Below, piece by piece: positions 23,111 to 34,800 of a stretch of DNA of 64,000 nucleotides. The DNA comes from Calonectria ilicicola (lineage: Eukaryota > Ascomycota > Sordariomycetes > Hypocreales > Nectriaceae). How positions within the stretch are numbered: position 1 is the stretch's first letter; each line of letters opens with the position of its first letter. The DNA lies in assembly GCA_020809705.1 (NCBI GenBank), contig CP085827.1, forward strand, positions 6,386,001-6,450,000, given 5' to 3'. A program made the position numbers and the translations under genes. The notes beneath the pieces were generated by a model. That model was not told the DNA's origin and ran no database searches. It was given only the letters and a program-made list of their open reading frames with translations.

Positions 23111-24084
23111 TTTCCTACACGGTTGTGGCCACGTAATCATCGCGGCTATGCCCGGATAGGCCAGGCGGAGCCGGTAGCCGACGAGCCCTAAACGGGCCCC
23201 CCACTTCACCCAGTTGACCTGGGCCGTCTACCTCTCTCTAAGATGCTCAGAAGGCTAGAATAACAGCTCCTCCAATGAATACCTCGATCATTGATCTTGC
23301 CTTCTACCCTCCTTGCCTTCCCTAATAACCCGACCTCTGCTCTGTGTGTGTGCTCTGTTGTATGCATGGCTCTTGATAGCTGCTACCCATCCTTACGTTA
23401 TTGCCCCTAGCCCTCGGTTTTTCCTACCCTTTCGGACCCCTCTAGGGCGTATTTGTGGCCTATTGCTAGGGGTTGATGTGGCTGTGTGTACGTGTAATAG
23501 GTAATAGCTCTTGCAATCCGCAGCTGTTCCTTGGGGCCCGGGCCCTAAATTTCTGTCTCGCGGACCTTGACGTTGGAGGAAGAGGCGGCAGGGTGACCAG
23601 TCCTGTCTGTAAACTGTGTGTTGGGGCGGAGCTGAAGCTAAGCTCCTGAAGCTGTGTATTGAGTATCCGGGGCTTTATTACTTTAAAGACTCCCGAGTCC
23701 CTTGGTTGGCTGCCCCTTGCAAGAGGGTTTTCCTATTGACGAGGGTTTGATCTGTGTATGTGCGTGGCTTGCTCGTACTGTGGTTTTTCGTGGCGGGCCC
23801 GGCTTTGGCTGCAAATAACTCCTAGAGCGAAGGGGGATGCTGAGGGAGGCATTTCTTACCTCTCGGAGCTATTTGCAGCTTCCAGCCGGTGTGTTGGTGG
23901 CCTTGTGTGTGTGACTTTCAAAAATTTTTGATGATGTTTGTGCGAAGTTTTTTTCTACAGCTTGGGGTGGTAAGTCGGACGCGTTGGTGGCGCCGCACTT
24001 CAGTAAGACCGGGCTAATACTCTCCCGCCTCCGACGCCACAAATCTTAGACACTCGCTATTCTTGGATTCTATTGATTGATTGG
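23098..24084. mobile_element. candidate degenerate mobile-element remnant bounded by 13-bp direct repeats
   Basis: The 13-mer ATTGATTGATTGG is present at 23098-23110 and again at 24072-24084. The interval of about 960 bp between them carries no gene, has a CT/TG-rich composition unlike the flanking spacer, and holds a foldback (23799-23889) and a GGGCCCGGGCCC palindrome (23534-23545). A second, slightly offset direct repeat, ACAGCTTGGGGTG, lies at 23077-23089 and 23957-23969. The layout could be an old insertion with a target-site duplication, but the left repeat sits inside a GATT microsatellite, which weakens that reading. No transposase or reverse transcriptase could be read. Confidence 0.35.
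23799..23889. repeat. imperfect inverted repeat (foldback), about 25-bp arms with 42-nt loop
   Basis: The left arm 23799-23822 (core GCTGCAAATAACTCC) pairs with the right arm 23865-23889 (core GGAGCTATTTGCAGC) with few mismatches. It would form a stable hairpin as RNA or a cruciform in DNA. It lies inside the repeat-bounded segment. Confidence 0.75.
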
Positions 24085-24315
24085 ATAAGCACACCGTTGC
24101 CGAAATTAGTTGATGGGAAACCTGAGTTTTGGCGACTGAAGGCACAAAGAAATTGATACCATGATAAATCATAGGTGCGGGTCAATAGAAAGTGTGAGAA
24201 TAAACACTGCAGTCAAGAAGGAAGTGTCATGTCATAATATTTGAAAAGTATCAGGTCAGCCCCAGTATTCGCCTCTGCTTGAATAAAAAACCAGACGCCA
24301 TCAGTCATTGTGGAC

Positions 24316-25022
24316 TTATCCAGCGTATTTTGCAAACGGATCATTGTCAGCTTCGGTGTTTCTCACATACTCGGATGCAATTGCAATATCTGCAGCTACA
24401 TCCTCCCCATACTTGTCCGACACAAACGCATACATCATGTCGATGCCAGCTGAAATACCAGATGAAGTCCAAATATTCTTACTAACGACCCAACGGGCTT
24501 CGAGAACCCAGTCGACAGTCGTCCGTTGCTTCGTGACCTATAAGATCGGGTTAGTGAACGTTTTTGCACTTGCAAAGGTGCATCGCATACCCATGTGAAT
24601 GATCTCTTGTTCGATGTCGCCCTCAGACCATCCAACAGCCCTGCTCGTGCTGCCAGTGCACTGCCAGTACAAACTGTAAACAGATACTCAATTCTAGGAT
24701 ACACCCGCTGAAGGAAGCTGACTATTGGCTCCGTCATTTCAATGTGCCTTGTTCCTTTTCCTCCTGGAACAATCAGAACGTCAATGTCAGCCGGTGGGTT
24801 CTCGAAGGTATGTGTTGGCACGACACTCTGGCCCATGGTGACTCCAGGCGCAGTATCAAGCAAGGTGGATACTGGGTCCAGCGTTTCTGCAATGATGGAA
24901 AGCTTCAGCGGCGTCGTCTTTGAGAGCATATTCAGCACATCGAGCGGACCGAAGACGTCGAGGGCCTGGAATCCAGGGAAGAGGACGACGCCATAGTTTG
25001 TGGGAGCAGCGCGAATCTCCAT
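24316..25022 (-). CDS. DJ-1/PfpI family protein (class I glutamine amidotransferase-like)
   Basis: Two exons, 24591-25022 and 24316-24537, joined in frame to 217 aa. The N-terminus APTNYGVVLFPGFQALDVFGP is the standard opening of the fungal DJ-1/PfpI group. IDVLIVPGGKGTR forms the glycine turn, and FTVCTGSALAARAGLLDG carries the nucleophile-elbow cysteine. After the intron, WVVSKNIWTSSGISAGIDM and the ASEYVRNTEADNDPFAKY end are typical. I chose ATG 25022 (context CACAACCATGG). The same frame stays open to an ATG at 25208, adding 62 basic, serine-rich residues that could be a mitochondrial presequence or translated leader. Members include isonitrile hydratases, proteases, chaperones and glyoxalases; none can be chosen here. 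Confidence 0.85.
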
Positions 25023-25761
25023 GGTTGTGTATTTCCGAAATGATTCTATTGAGAACGCGGGTGTATCTACAAATCTCAAGATAGGAGGGGCAACGAGACT
25101 TGACACAAATCGCGCGCCGGTGTTCGCCCCACAAGCCAGCAGTGTGTGACTAATGCTTGGAATGTTGCGAACACGGGTAAGAATATAAGCCCGCCCTGTG
25201 AAAGACATCGATGACGCTGGCGGTTGTCTCGGAGTTGAACAATGAGGGGCGTGGCCTTGAGGAGAAAAGACGAGACAGGTAATCAGAGAATATGTATGAA
25301 ATCTAGGATGCAGTCCACCTTGTAATGACTATGAACCGATCTTGAATCGGTTTTCTTTTCGTCAGCGTCCGCTGCGTAATGCCCTTGAGAGGTAAATATG
25401 AGCAAAATTATTTGCTCTTGGCTCTATTTAGCGTGAGATTACGTCAGGGCCCCTGTCACGCCCACACGGCCCATCGACACCTTCCCCAGATCCAGAAGGA
25501 TAAGTTCTGATGGAATCTTTGATCGGGCATTTCTCGGCGGGATAGCGTCAGGCTTGAATTATTCCGGCGTCGTATTGAACATGCATACACTGTCCCAGTA
25601 ATCTCGGCAGAGGAGCGATAACGGAGAGCGGGTGGGGATGTGCCCCTCAGGTGTGTTTCAAGCGACGCTATTCCCACTTGGTCAAATTACAAATGTAGTG
25701 ACATTCTCCCTTACCAAGATGGAAACCAAGCATTGAGAGAAGAATTAAAAAGCCTTTCGGA
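25023..25761. other. intergenic, no gene recognised
   Basis: Spacer of about 740 bp upstream of the DJ-1/PfpI gene, including its possible alternative start at 25208, and downstream of the dehydrogenase pseudogene. Nothing else recognised. Confidence 0.45.
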
Positions 25762-26923
25762 TCATGTATATTTCTTGGTTTCCACGTCGCACCAGTCCCA
25801 GAATTTCTCAGCTATTAAGCGCTCCCCATTTGCTTTGAGCGTTGCTGCAACATCTTCCCTTAGAGCTCCAAAGCGACCTCATAGAATAATGTATGCGCTA
25901 CTCTGTGATGTCTTTCGGCCAGCCGGCGTAGAGTTCGGTATGGGCACCGTTGACTGCCATGTGCGCTATCATATTCTAGTGATCAAATTTTAGCTTCAAT
26001 ATGACTAAATGCAAGATTTTACCGACCACCATGAAGTTTTGAATACAACCAAAATGTCGCTGAAGGTCTATCTTTAGGTTGCCAGGGTTGCATGCCTGGC
26101 ACCGACACATTAGCACATACTATGAATTTAAGGGCAAAGTCTAGCAGTATATATACTTACAACGCTCGCAATACCATCCGATTTATATTTTCTGGAAAAC
26201 TCGGCTGCTAGAAGCACATTTCCAGCCTTAGACGGTCCGTAGTTTATATCCTGATCCTCGTGCACCTTGGGTGAACTCTTATCATCGAACTCGACACCAC
26301 CTTTAAGCGATGCCAGGTCAACAGTAAGTGAGCCTGTCCAGGTAACTCTAACAGAGCCTGGTGGAGATGCTGAGGCAGTTTTCTTTAGAATTGGAACCAA
26401 GAACTATATAAAAAGAAACAGCCCAACGCAATTTGTGCCCATTTGCAGCTCATAACCCTTAATTTTGTATTAAATACCCGAAAAGATACCGCCGATGTAT
26501 CTACAAAGCTTGAATTGCTTGCTTAGTCTCTGATCCTGCGGGCGGCACCATCACGGCGGCATTATTTGTAAGAACATGAAGTGAACTTTCCTTTGCCAGG
26601 AACGATTCGGCAGATTGCTTGGTTCCGTTAATGTCGGCTAAATCCAGCGGTAGAAACTAGAGACGGCCACCGGAAGAGGGGCTTTCGCTTTTAATGGTGC
26701 TGATGGCTCCCTCGGCTTTCTGGCGATCTCGGCCAGCAACATAGACGGTGCCATTTTTACGGTAAAGAATCTTGGACAGTTCTTAACCTACACCAGCATA
26801 GCCGCCGGTGATAATAGACACCTGGGTTACTATTAAAAATGGGCGGTATAAATTGGCATTGAACCGATCTACTTTGCCTATTTGATCATCGAGATTTTCC
26901 TCGGTAAGAGGTGTAGGGGGGAT
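25762..26923 (-). pseudogene. short-chain dehydrogenase/reductase (retinol-dehydrogenase-like fungal SDR), multiply inactivated
   Basis: Homology runs the whole length of the family: PPTPLTEENLDDQIGK, then after an intron VSIITGGYAGVG (cofactor loop), NGTVYVAGRDRQKAE, HVLTNNAAVMVPPAG (the NNAG-like motif), YELQMGTNCVG, NYGPSKAGNVLLAAEFSRKY (the Y-x3-K catalytic pair), CNPGNLKIDLQRH, AHTELYAGWPKDI and a C-terminal FWDWC. It is broken by in-frame stops at 26783-26785 (TAA), 26657-26659 (TAG), 26404-26406 (TAG) and 25879-25881 (TGA), plus a frame change near 25895. At 26404 the expected residue is Gln and at 25879 Trp, so both are explained by single C:G to T:A changes. Clearly a dead gene. Confidence 0.85.
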
Positions 26924-28504
26924 TCTAAAAGATTAATCAAGAATCGCGTTAGGCATTATTAATGAAGCCAACTGGGTACAAGATTGATATATTGAGCTTT
27001 TTTTATTATTGCCATAGCTAAATGATATTTATATTATTTGATGCAACATGTCATTCAACGGTTCGGAATAGAGTTTGAAGAAGATATCCAGCTGAACCCG
27101 CAAACCTGGGACAGGCGCTTGATCGTTCCCGAGCTGTTTTAACTCCGCTATTTCCGTGATTGAAGTGGATTTTGGCATGTAATAAGAATTAAGCATCCGC
27201 AGATTATCGTATACTTTGATAACCTATTTGAGGATACGAGATTCGTAAATAATCCTATTCTGAGCTTTAATATATGTTGAATATTTCGGTGAACTTTTCG
27301 CGGGCTAAAAAACCCATGCTTCAGTCCACTTCAATAACTTTTCAGTGAACATGAAATTTGTCCGATTCAGGTCTATTCAGCGCCAAAAAAAAAAAAAAAA
27401 AAGAAAGAAAGAAATCAGAGCAAGAGTAATTAGTAGGCAGCTATTCCGTAGCAGATCATCCGATTGGTTCCCACATAATTCCCATCGTAAAATCTAGTTT
27501 AGGCTCGGTTTTAAGTTGATTTAGAATGAAAAGTCTGACTGAGCAAATCAACCCAATTATATAGGAGGGTGTGCACTAATGCATAAATGATGAGTTCCTT
27601 ACTACAGTGGGCAATATCCCAATTTAAACTTTAATAGCACCTAACGAGTGTCGCTTAACAAAGTCCTTTAGGACATGCACCAAGCCTTATACTGGACACA
27701 AAGATGGTTGACCCATCTCACATGACACATTCATTTTTACATATACCAACCTGTGGAAACGTTCAACCGAAATACATCCCGCGGCTAAGGATTATTTTAT
27801 TATAGCTAGTTTGTTTTTAATTAACGTGGAATTCTATCAATTGAACATCATATTATTATAGAAACCACTTTTGATATTAAGCATGTCCAGGTCTCGCTTT
27901 GCAGGTGGTAAAGCAGCATGTGACTCAGAATCTCTAGCTTCCCAACTTTATAGCTGTAGACCAGGGTTACATTGATAAAATGCCAGATTCGCAGCACACG
28001 AAATAATGGTATTAGCATAATATTAATAGAAAGATAATAGCTATTTCTATAAGCAACATTTCTTTTAATCTTTATCTTACGACCTAATTAATAATAGCAG
28101 TAAGTAAATTTACAATTATGTGTTTGGATGCCATCAAAGCTCAAGCGGCCCATAGCCAGTCTGAGAACATCTCCAAAGGCCTTACTGGTCGCCTCGCCGC
28201 TGGTCCAGATGGAGAATTCCACCTTATTCTTAAACCCATCTCCCCACCGAAAACTGGCGGCGACGAAGGCCATCTGCGCAAAATGCTGAGCTACATCTAA
28301 GGAAGAACCTAGAAGGGCCTTGCACTAAGGTAAATCGAGAATAGGACCATGAACTTCATCCTACACTATGGTAAGTTCTTTAGAGAGTTCTTGGGATTGC
28401 ATTGAGTGAAAATGGATACCATCAGACAGTCGATTTGGAATATCATATTCCGTCTTATTGAATCTAAACTATTATATAACCTGACAAGATTCAGAATAAT
28501 CTGA
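26924..28504. other. AT-rich intergenic region downstream of NRPS1
   Basis: About 1.6 kb, visibly AT-rich with many TATTA/TAATA words. A short stretch at about 28120-28300 is richer in GC and open on both strands (60-residue frames), but I recognise no domain; it may be a relic of a lost gene. The AT-rich state together with the neighbouring pseudogene fits past RIP-like mutation (inference). Confidence 0.5.
27385..27413. repeat. poly(A) tract followed by (GAAA)n
   Basis: Eighteen A residues followed by GAAAGAAAGAAA. It could be a simple microsatellite or the 3' tail of an old retroposed copy; no element body is recognisable next to it. Confidence 0.8.
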
Positions 28505-31500
28505 CTACGGATTCATCTTCTTGGAAGCCAAGGCTCTAGATGATGACTTATGCTTCAATGGTTTCCCTGTAGACTTTGCTTCTTTTTGTAGCTGTTGAGT
28601 TGCATCAGTGAGATGTTTCACAACACTGCGAACTTGGGTTTCATTGAGTACGCCCGAATCATAAACAATAAAAAGTTCTACCTTGTCCTCGAACATGAGA
28701 CATTGAAGGACAAGGGGGTAAGTGAAATAACCCTCCATAGCCTCTTCAGCATTGTATGCCTCTGAATCAGCCCTGAGAAGCACGCCATCAGGTCCCTCGG
28801 AAGATTCAGATGCCACTTGCATGGGTTGAATCACCATCAAGCTCGAGAAATCGCAGGCTTCTTTTGCTTTAACGCTGAGATTTGAGATATTTTGGAGACC
28901 AAACTGCTCGAATGGGACCATTTCTAAGGCTTGTTTTTGAATATCCTTTAGAAATCTAGGAATGCTCTTTCTGTTATCTAGCCGAATACGAACAGGAACG
29001 GTAGTCGCAGTAGGACCTGCCATATGATCTATATTGGCAATAGGAGCCTGTCGACCCGATATCGTTGTGCCAAAGCACACGTCTGTACTGTAACAATATC
29101 GTGCAAGAACGAGTGCCCATGCTGCGCGGAGAATTGTCGCCTTTGTAATAGACGTATCGAGTAACTTGGGGAAAGGTATCGATGACTTCATTACTTTACT
29201 GTTTGGTTTATAGTCAAGCGAATTGTTAACTGGAGGAAATGAGGCGCGTTGGGCGCCATCGAGTTGTTTTAACCAGTACGCTTCCGCTGCTGGTTGATTT
29301 ATTTGCATTGTATAATTGATGAAGCTTGAGTAAGGGTGCAACTCCGGGAGAAGGCTACCCTTGTAAATCTTGGTAAGCGTACCGAGAATCAAGTTTAGAC
29401 TCCAGCCATCAAATACTGCATGGTGAATGATGAGTGAAAAGAAGAGGTCGCCAGTCTTCTCCTCAGTAATCAAAGCATATCGACTGAGTCTTGATCCATA
29501 ACCCATCTCAATCCTTCTTGCATTATCTAGAAATTCAGCAATGCTCAGGCCATCTGTAGGTTCCCACTCTGCATTTTCACGTAGAACTGTTTGGATAGCA
29601 ATGCCATTTTGCGCAATAATTCTAGTGCGAAGGATGGCACAGATCTGTGTAGTCCGATCCCATGAGCTTTTGAAGTGGTCTAGGTTGATATTTTCGGGCA
29701 ATCGGTATACATATTTAGCAATATATGAACCAGGTTGTTTGGCAGACAGTGAAATAAGGCCTTCTTGAAGGCTAGTGCAAGGATATGCGTCTTCAACGTT
29801 CTGCTCATTTGAAATATGACAGGTCTCGGTAATGATGGCTTTGGTAGTTTGAACCTGATCATTGGGTAAAAGACTGTATGGTTTCGCTATATATTCCGGT
29901 ACAGGTTCAGTATCGAGGATTTTGGTCGCAATTGCGGACAGCCGAGGATCAGCGAAGACGTCATTGACTGTAATTGACATGCCTTGATCACGGATGATTG
30001 TGACAAATTGAATAGCAGTAATTGAATCACCGCCAAGACCTATAAAGCTATCATCCCGACCAATGGAATCAGCTGGAATTTGGAATACTTTGGACCAAAT
30101 CTGTTGCACCTTTTCTTCCGTAGAGGTTTTGGGAGCTTGCTTCTTGCTGCTAACAAGAGAATATTGAGTCAAAGTGCTTGGATCCACAGACTCAGTTAGA
30201 GCTTTTAATCTTTTTCGGTCAAGCTTGCCTGAAGTAACGATTGGGAGGAATTCGCAGGGTACGAAGATGGTGGGGACCATGTATCGAGGTAATGAAATAT
30301 TCAATTGCCCGATGGCACCTGCGATTTGATTTTGCGTTTTGGATGTGAGTGGAAGAAAAATATTTTCCTTGGTGCTCTTGGTAAGCCTTTTTCCGTCGTT
30401 AAATGAAAGGTAAGCAACCAGATTTGAGCCAGTATGAGACTTGACAACATCCACTGCGACTTGCTTAGCCTCTGGAAGGGCTTGACGAATTTTCTGTTCA
30501 ACCTCCCCAAGCTCCACACGAAGACCACGGATCTTAATCTGAGTATCCTTGCGCCCAATGTACTGAATAGTACCGTCCATATTATAAAGGCATAAATCGC
30601 CTGTTTTGTAAAATCGATTCCAGTGGGTTACACTTCGCCTTGGGATCCAGCTGGGCAGCGAGGACACGACGGCATTTTGAGTTTGAGCTTCGTTGGATAG
30701 ATACTCGCGCAGGACTGTTGGACCTTGTATAACAATCTCACCGACGCATCCAATTGGAGCCAGCTGTGTATGATCCTCAGGACTAACAATCCAGCCAAAA
30801 CCACCTACTGGTTTTCCAATAGTCAACGGAGACTGACGAATCGAAGTCCACTCGTGTATGGCGCTTAGGACACAGGTCTCAGCAGGACCCCATCCGTTAA
30901 AGAGGCGCACCTTTCCAAACCAAGTCTCAAAAATATCTCTTCTAACAGCTTCACCAGCCAGTAGCAAAAGTTCAAGGCAGGGGACATCTTGGGGGTTGAG
31001 AGTATTGGCAAATGTAGGAGTTAGATAAGCCCAGTTGATGTTCATCATATTAATAAATCCTTTCAGACCGTTCATACGGTCATGATCAGAGGGGATACAG
31101 ACACAAGCGCCAGAGATGAGGGCTCCGATAATCTCGCCAACTGAAACATCAAAAACATGTGCAGAGAACTGTAGAAGTCTGACATTGGGTGTGATGTTAA
31201 GCCGTCTGCTAATTGAAACCTGGCTTGTACAGACGGAACGGTGCTCCATCACAACACCTTTTGGAACACCAGTTGTACCAGAAGTGAAGAGAACATATGC
31301 TATATCCGACGGTGTGACCTCGGTGTTCGGAGCCTTGATATACCATTCCTTAGAACGAGCTGCTAATTTCTCATTCAAGCTTGGAGATAACTGAATGACA
31401 TGAGGAACAAGATTTTCGCAGATATTAGAATTTAAAGGAGAGGTTACAGCGATACGGGCGCATGTTTGCTGAATAACTTGTTGGTGACGAACTGTGGGAT

Positions 31501-31817
31501 GAGTGGGGTCGATGGGAACCCAGGCAGCACCAGCCTTGTTAATGCCCACAATGGCAACAGTGTACCAGATAGATTTTTCAAAGCAAACTTGAATCATGTC
31601 TCCAGTTTTGACGCTATAATCATTAATCAAAAAGTGAGCGAACTGATTGGCAGCCTCATTGAGTTGTCGATACGTAAGCTCACCATCCCATGCCGAGACG
31701 GCAGGTCGATGTGGATGTAAATGTGCTTGTTTCTCAATGAGACTATGAATGCACGAGTCAATGACCTCAACATCCCCATCGTTCCATTCAATCGAATTCT
31801 TCAAATCCAAAGAACCA
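28505..31817 (-). other. NRPS1 module 6 (A6-T6-C6) and basic C-terminal tail
   Basis: A6 core LFTSGTTGVPKGVV near 31275; hand-read code D-V-G-Y-L-A-G-V-L. T6 LGGDSITAI near 30025; C6 HHAVFDGWS near 29415, intact and complete to the last helix (KHLTDATQQLQ). After this, where other modules continue into a DWDL linker and an A domain, the chain changes to a tail of about 25 residues rich in Lys/Arg (KPLKHKSSSRALASKKMNP) and stops at 28505-28507. Confidence 0.9.
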
Positions 31818-34800
31818 GACATCGCAATGGAACCAATTGTGGTTTCCGCTCCCTGGCATAGTTGATATACTAGGTTTTCAAGATGATGTGAGAGGGCTTG
31901 AAGTTGTGTTTCCGTGATTACATTGCTGTGATAGGTGAAATCGAGTTCAATGCGGTCTTCATATGCAAGACCCATAAGAACGAGTGGATAATTAAAGTAT
32001 GCATCTGCCGTTTGATCAGCAATCTGGGTGGGGGCCAGAGTAGAAGTGCCGTTGTTATTCGCAGAGATGACACTTTGTACAGGCTGGATCACGAGCAGAC
32101 TTGAGAAATTACAAGCTTCTTTAGCCTCTTGAGAAACATTAGAAATATTTCGCAAGCCAAACTGCTCGTATTTTACCATCTCTGCGCTTTCTTGTTGAAC
32201 TTTCTTGAGGTAGGTCGACACCATTTGCTGCCCTTCAAGACGTATTCGAATTGGAATAGTGGCCACGGCTGGCCCAACCATCGTTTCCACCCCTGCTACC
32301 GGCGCGTGGCGTCCTGACACGGTAGTACCAAAGCAGATGTCATCTGTATCAGAGTAACGAGCTAGTAACATTGCCCACGCGGCACGAAGAATGGTGGCCT
32401 GAGTAATTGAAGTATCTCTCGGCTTAGAAAATGGAATAGTTGCTTTCATTGTACAATTAATTGGCGCAGAGTTAGAAGTCTTCTCGATACGGGGAAATGT
32501 AGCGTGCTGAGATCCTTCTAGTTGGTTTTTCCAGTATTCAGCTGCAGCCGCCTGATCAATTTGTGTAACATAATTGATAAAGCTCGAGTACGGTTGCATT
32601 TTCTGGACAGGTTCGTCTTGATAGATGCTATTTAGGATGCCGAATGCAACATTCAGACTCCAACCATCAAAAATAGCATGATGCATGACCAAGATGAAGT
32701 GATGTTGGCCATCATCCTCTCTCGTAATTGCGTACCTGCAAAGGCGGGAGGCGTACTTAATGTCGCTTGTCTTGAATGTATCAATAAAAGTACGTGCAGT
32801 GAGATTTTCAATGGAGTCCCACGAGGCCTTTTCATTGATGACAACTTGGAAAGACTTTCCATTGTGAGTGACAATTCGAGTTCGAAAGTTACCACACAGT
32901 TCGACTGTCTTCTCCCATGCAGCTCTGAACCGGTTCAAATCGGTATTTTGAGACAGAATATAAGCACTTTTAGCAATATATGAGCCAGATTGCTTCACAG
33001 TCAAAGCCATGAGACCTTCTTGTAGGCTTGAACAAGGATAAATATCCTCAACAAGACTCTCGCTTGAGAGATGACAGTCTACCTGGATCTTTGGCTTCAA
33101 AACGGAGATTTCATCTTGAGTAAGCATGCTAAATGCATTGACTTGGTATGAATCTTCCTTCTCCGAATATGTCATGGTTGCAGCGATAGAGGAGAGGCGA
33201 GGATCTGCAAAAATATCGCTGACTGTGAGTGTGATGCCTTGATCACGCGCGATGGCGACTAGCTGGATGGCAGTAATTGAATCGCCACCAAGTCCCATAA
33301 AACTATCATCCCGACCAATTCCGTCGACTGGGATATCTAGAACTTGCGACCATAATTTTTGCAACTGAGCCTCATTTCGTGTTTCCACAGTTTGCTTCTT
33401 TCCACTGACAAGCGCGTATCTCGATAGTGACTCACGATCGAGAGATAGAGCCAGAGTGCGCAGTGCCTTTCGGTCAAGCTTCGAATAGTTTGATGATGGA
33501 AGATAGCTACAAGGAATAAGTATGTTAGGAACCATGTATCGGGGCAACACAGAATTAAGGTAGCCTCGGATTTCCAACATTTGCTTCTCGATCTGAGAAT
33601 TCAAGGGTAAGAATATTTCAGCGCTAGCATCAATACTGTCGCTAAGAGTGTAGTATGCAACAAGGTTGGAGCCGCCGTCGGATTTTAATACATCAACAAC
33701 AACCTGTTTGATGCCTTCTATGGACATCCCGACTTGGTATTCAACCTCACCAAGCTCGATACGGAGACCACGGATCTTTACCTGAGTGTCCTTTCGGCCA
33801 ATATATTCGATTGTACCGTCGAAATTATACTTGGCCAAATCTCCGGTCTTGTAAAATCTTGGGGTCCTAGCGGCCGAGACGAACGGCACCAGGTTAACCC
33901 CTTCGATGAACGCAGCCTCGGTTTTCTTTACATCATTAAAATAGCCACGTGCTAGAGCAGGGCCTTCGATAACCAACTCACCGACACACCCAAAAGGAGC
34001 CAGTTGTGCATGGTTGCTCGCATCGACAATTAAACATCTGGCGTTCGTACCACGACCAATCGTTGTAGCGCGTTCTTTGTCGGACTGATAGACATGAAGG
34101 CAACAAAGCACTGTAGCTTCCGTCGGACCATAGCCATTGATAAGCTTTACCCTCCCGAACCAAGAATCAATGTTATCCTTAGCTAGTGCCTCACCACCGA
34201 GCACTACTGTGTTGACCGAGGGCACATCGGCAGGGTTAATGGTTCGGGCAAATGAGGGACTGGCTTGGAAAAGAGTAACATCCGCCTCATTAATAAACTT
34301 GGGTATGCCGTTCATACGCTCATATTCGGAAGGAATACACACTGTGCCTCCATAAATAAGAGTTGAGTAGATTTCAGATATGCTACCGTCGAATGCATAG
34401 TTAGAGAATTGAAGGACTCGAGATCTCGGGCCAAGGCCATAACGAGAGCCATGCCCAATTATACAAGAGCAAACTGCAGCATGCTCGGTAACTACACCTT
34501 TGGGTTTTCCTGTAGAACCCGAAGTGAAAAATAAATAGGCGGTCCCTTTTGGATTAGTGGCTGGCTTGAATTTCTGGATGCGGTAAGGAGACTTCGGCAG
34601 GGTAGCAACCAAAGCGTCCGAAATCGTGATGATATTCTTTCCTAGGCCAGAGAATGCTTCGGCCGTGTTGGAAGATACAATGATATATTCAGCTCCAACT
34701 TCGTTAATAATAGCCTGGCGTCGACTCATGGGATGAGAAGGATCTAGAGGCAGAAATGCACCGCCAGTCTTCATGATGGCAAGCTGCGAAATAATTGCCC

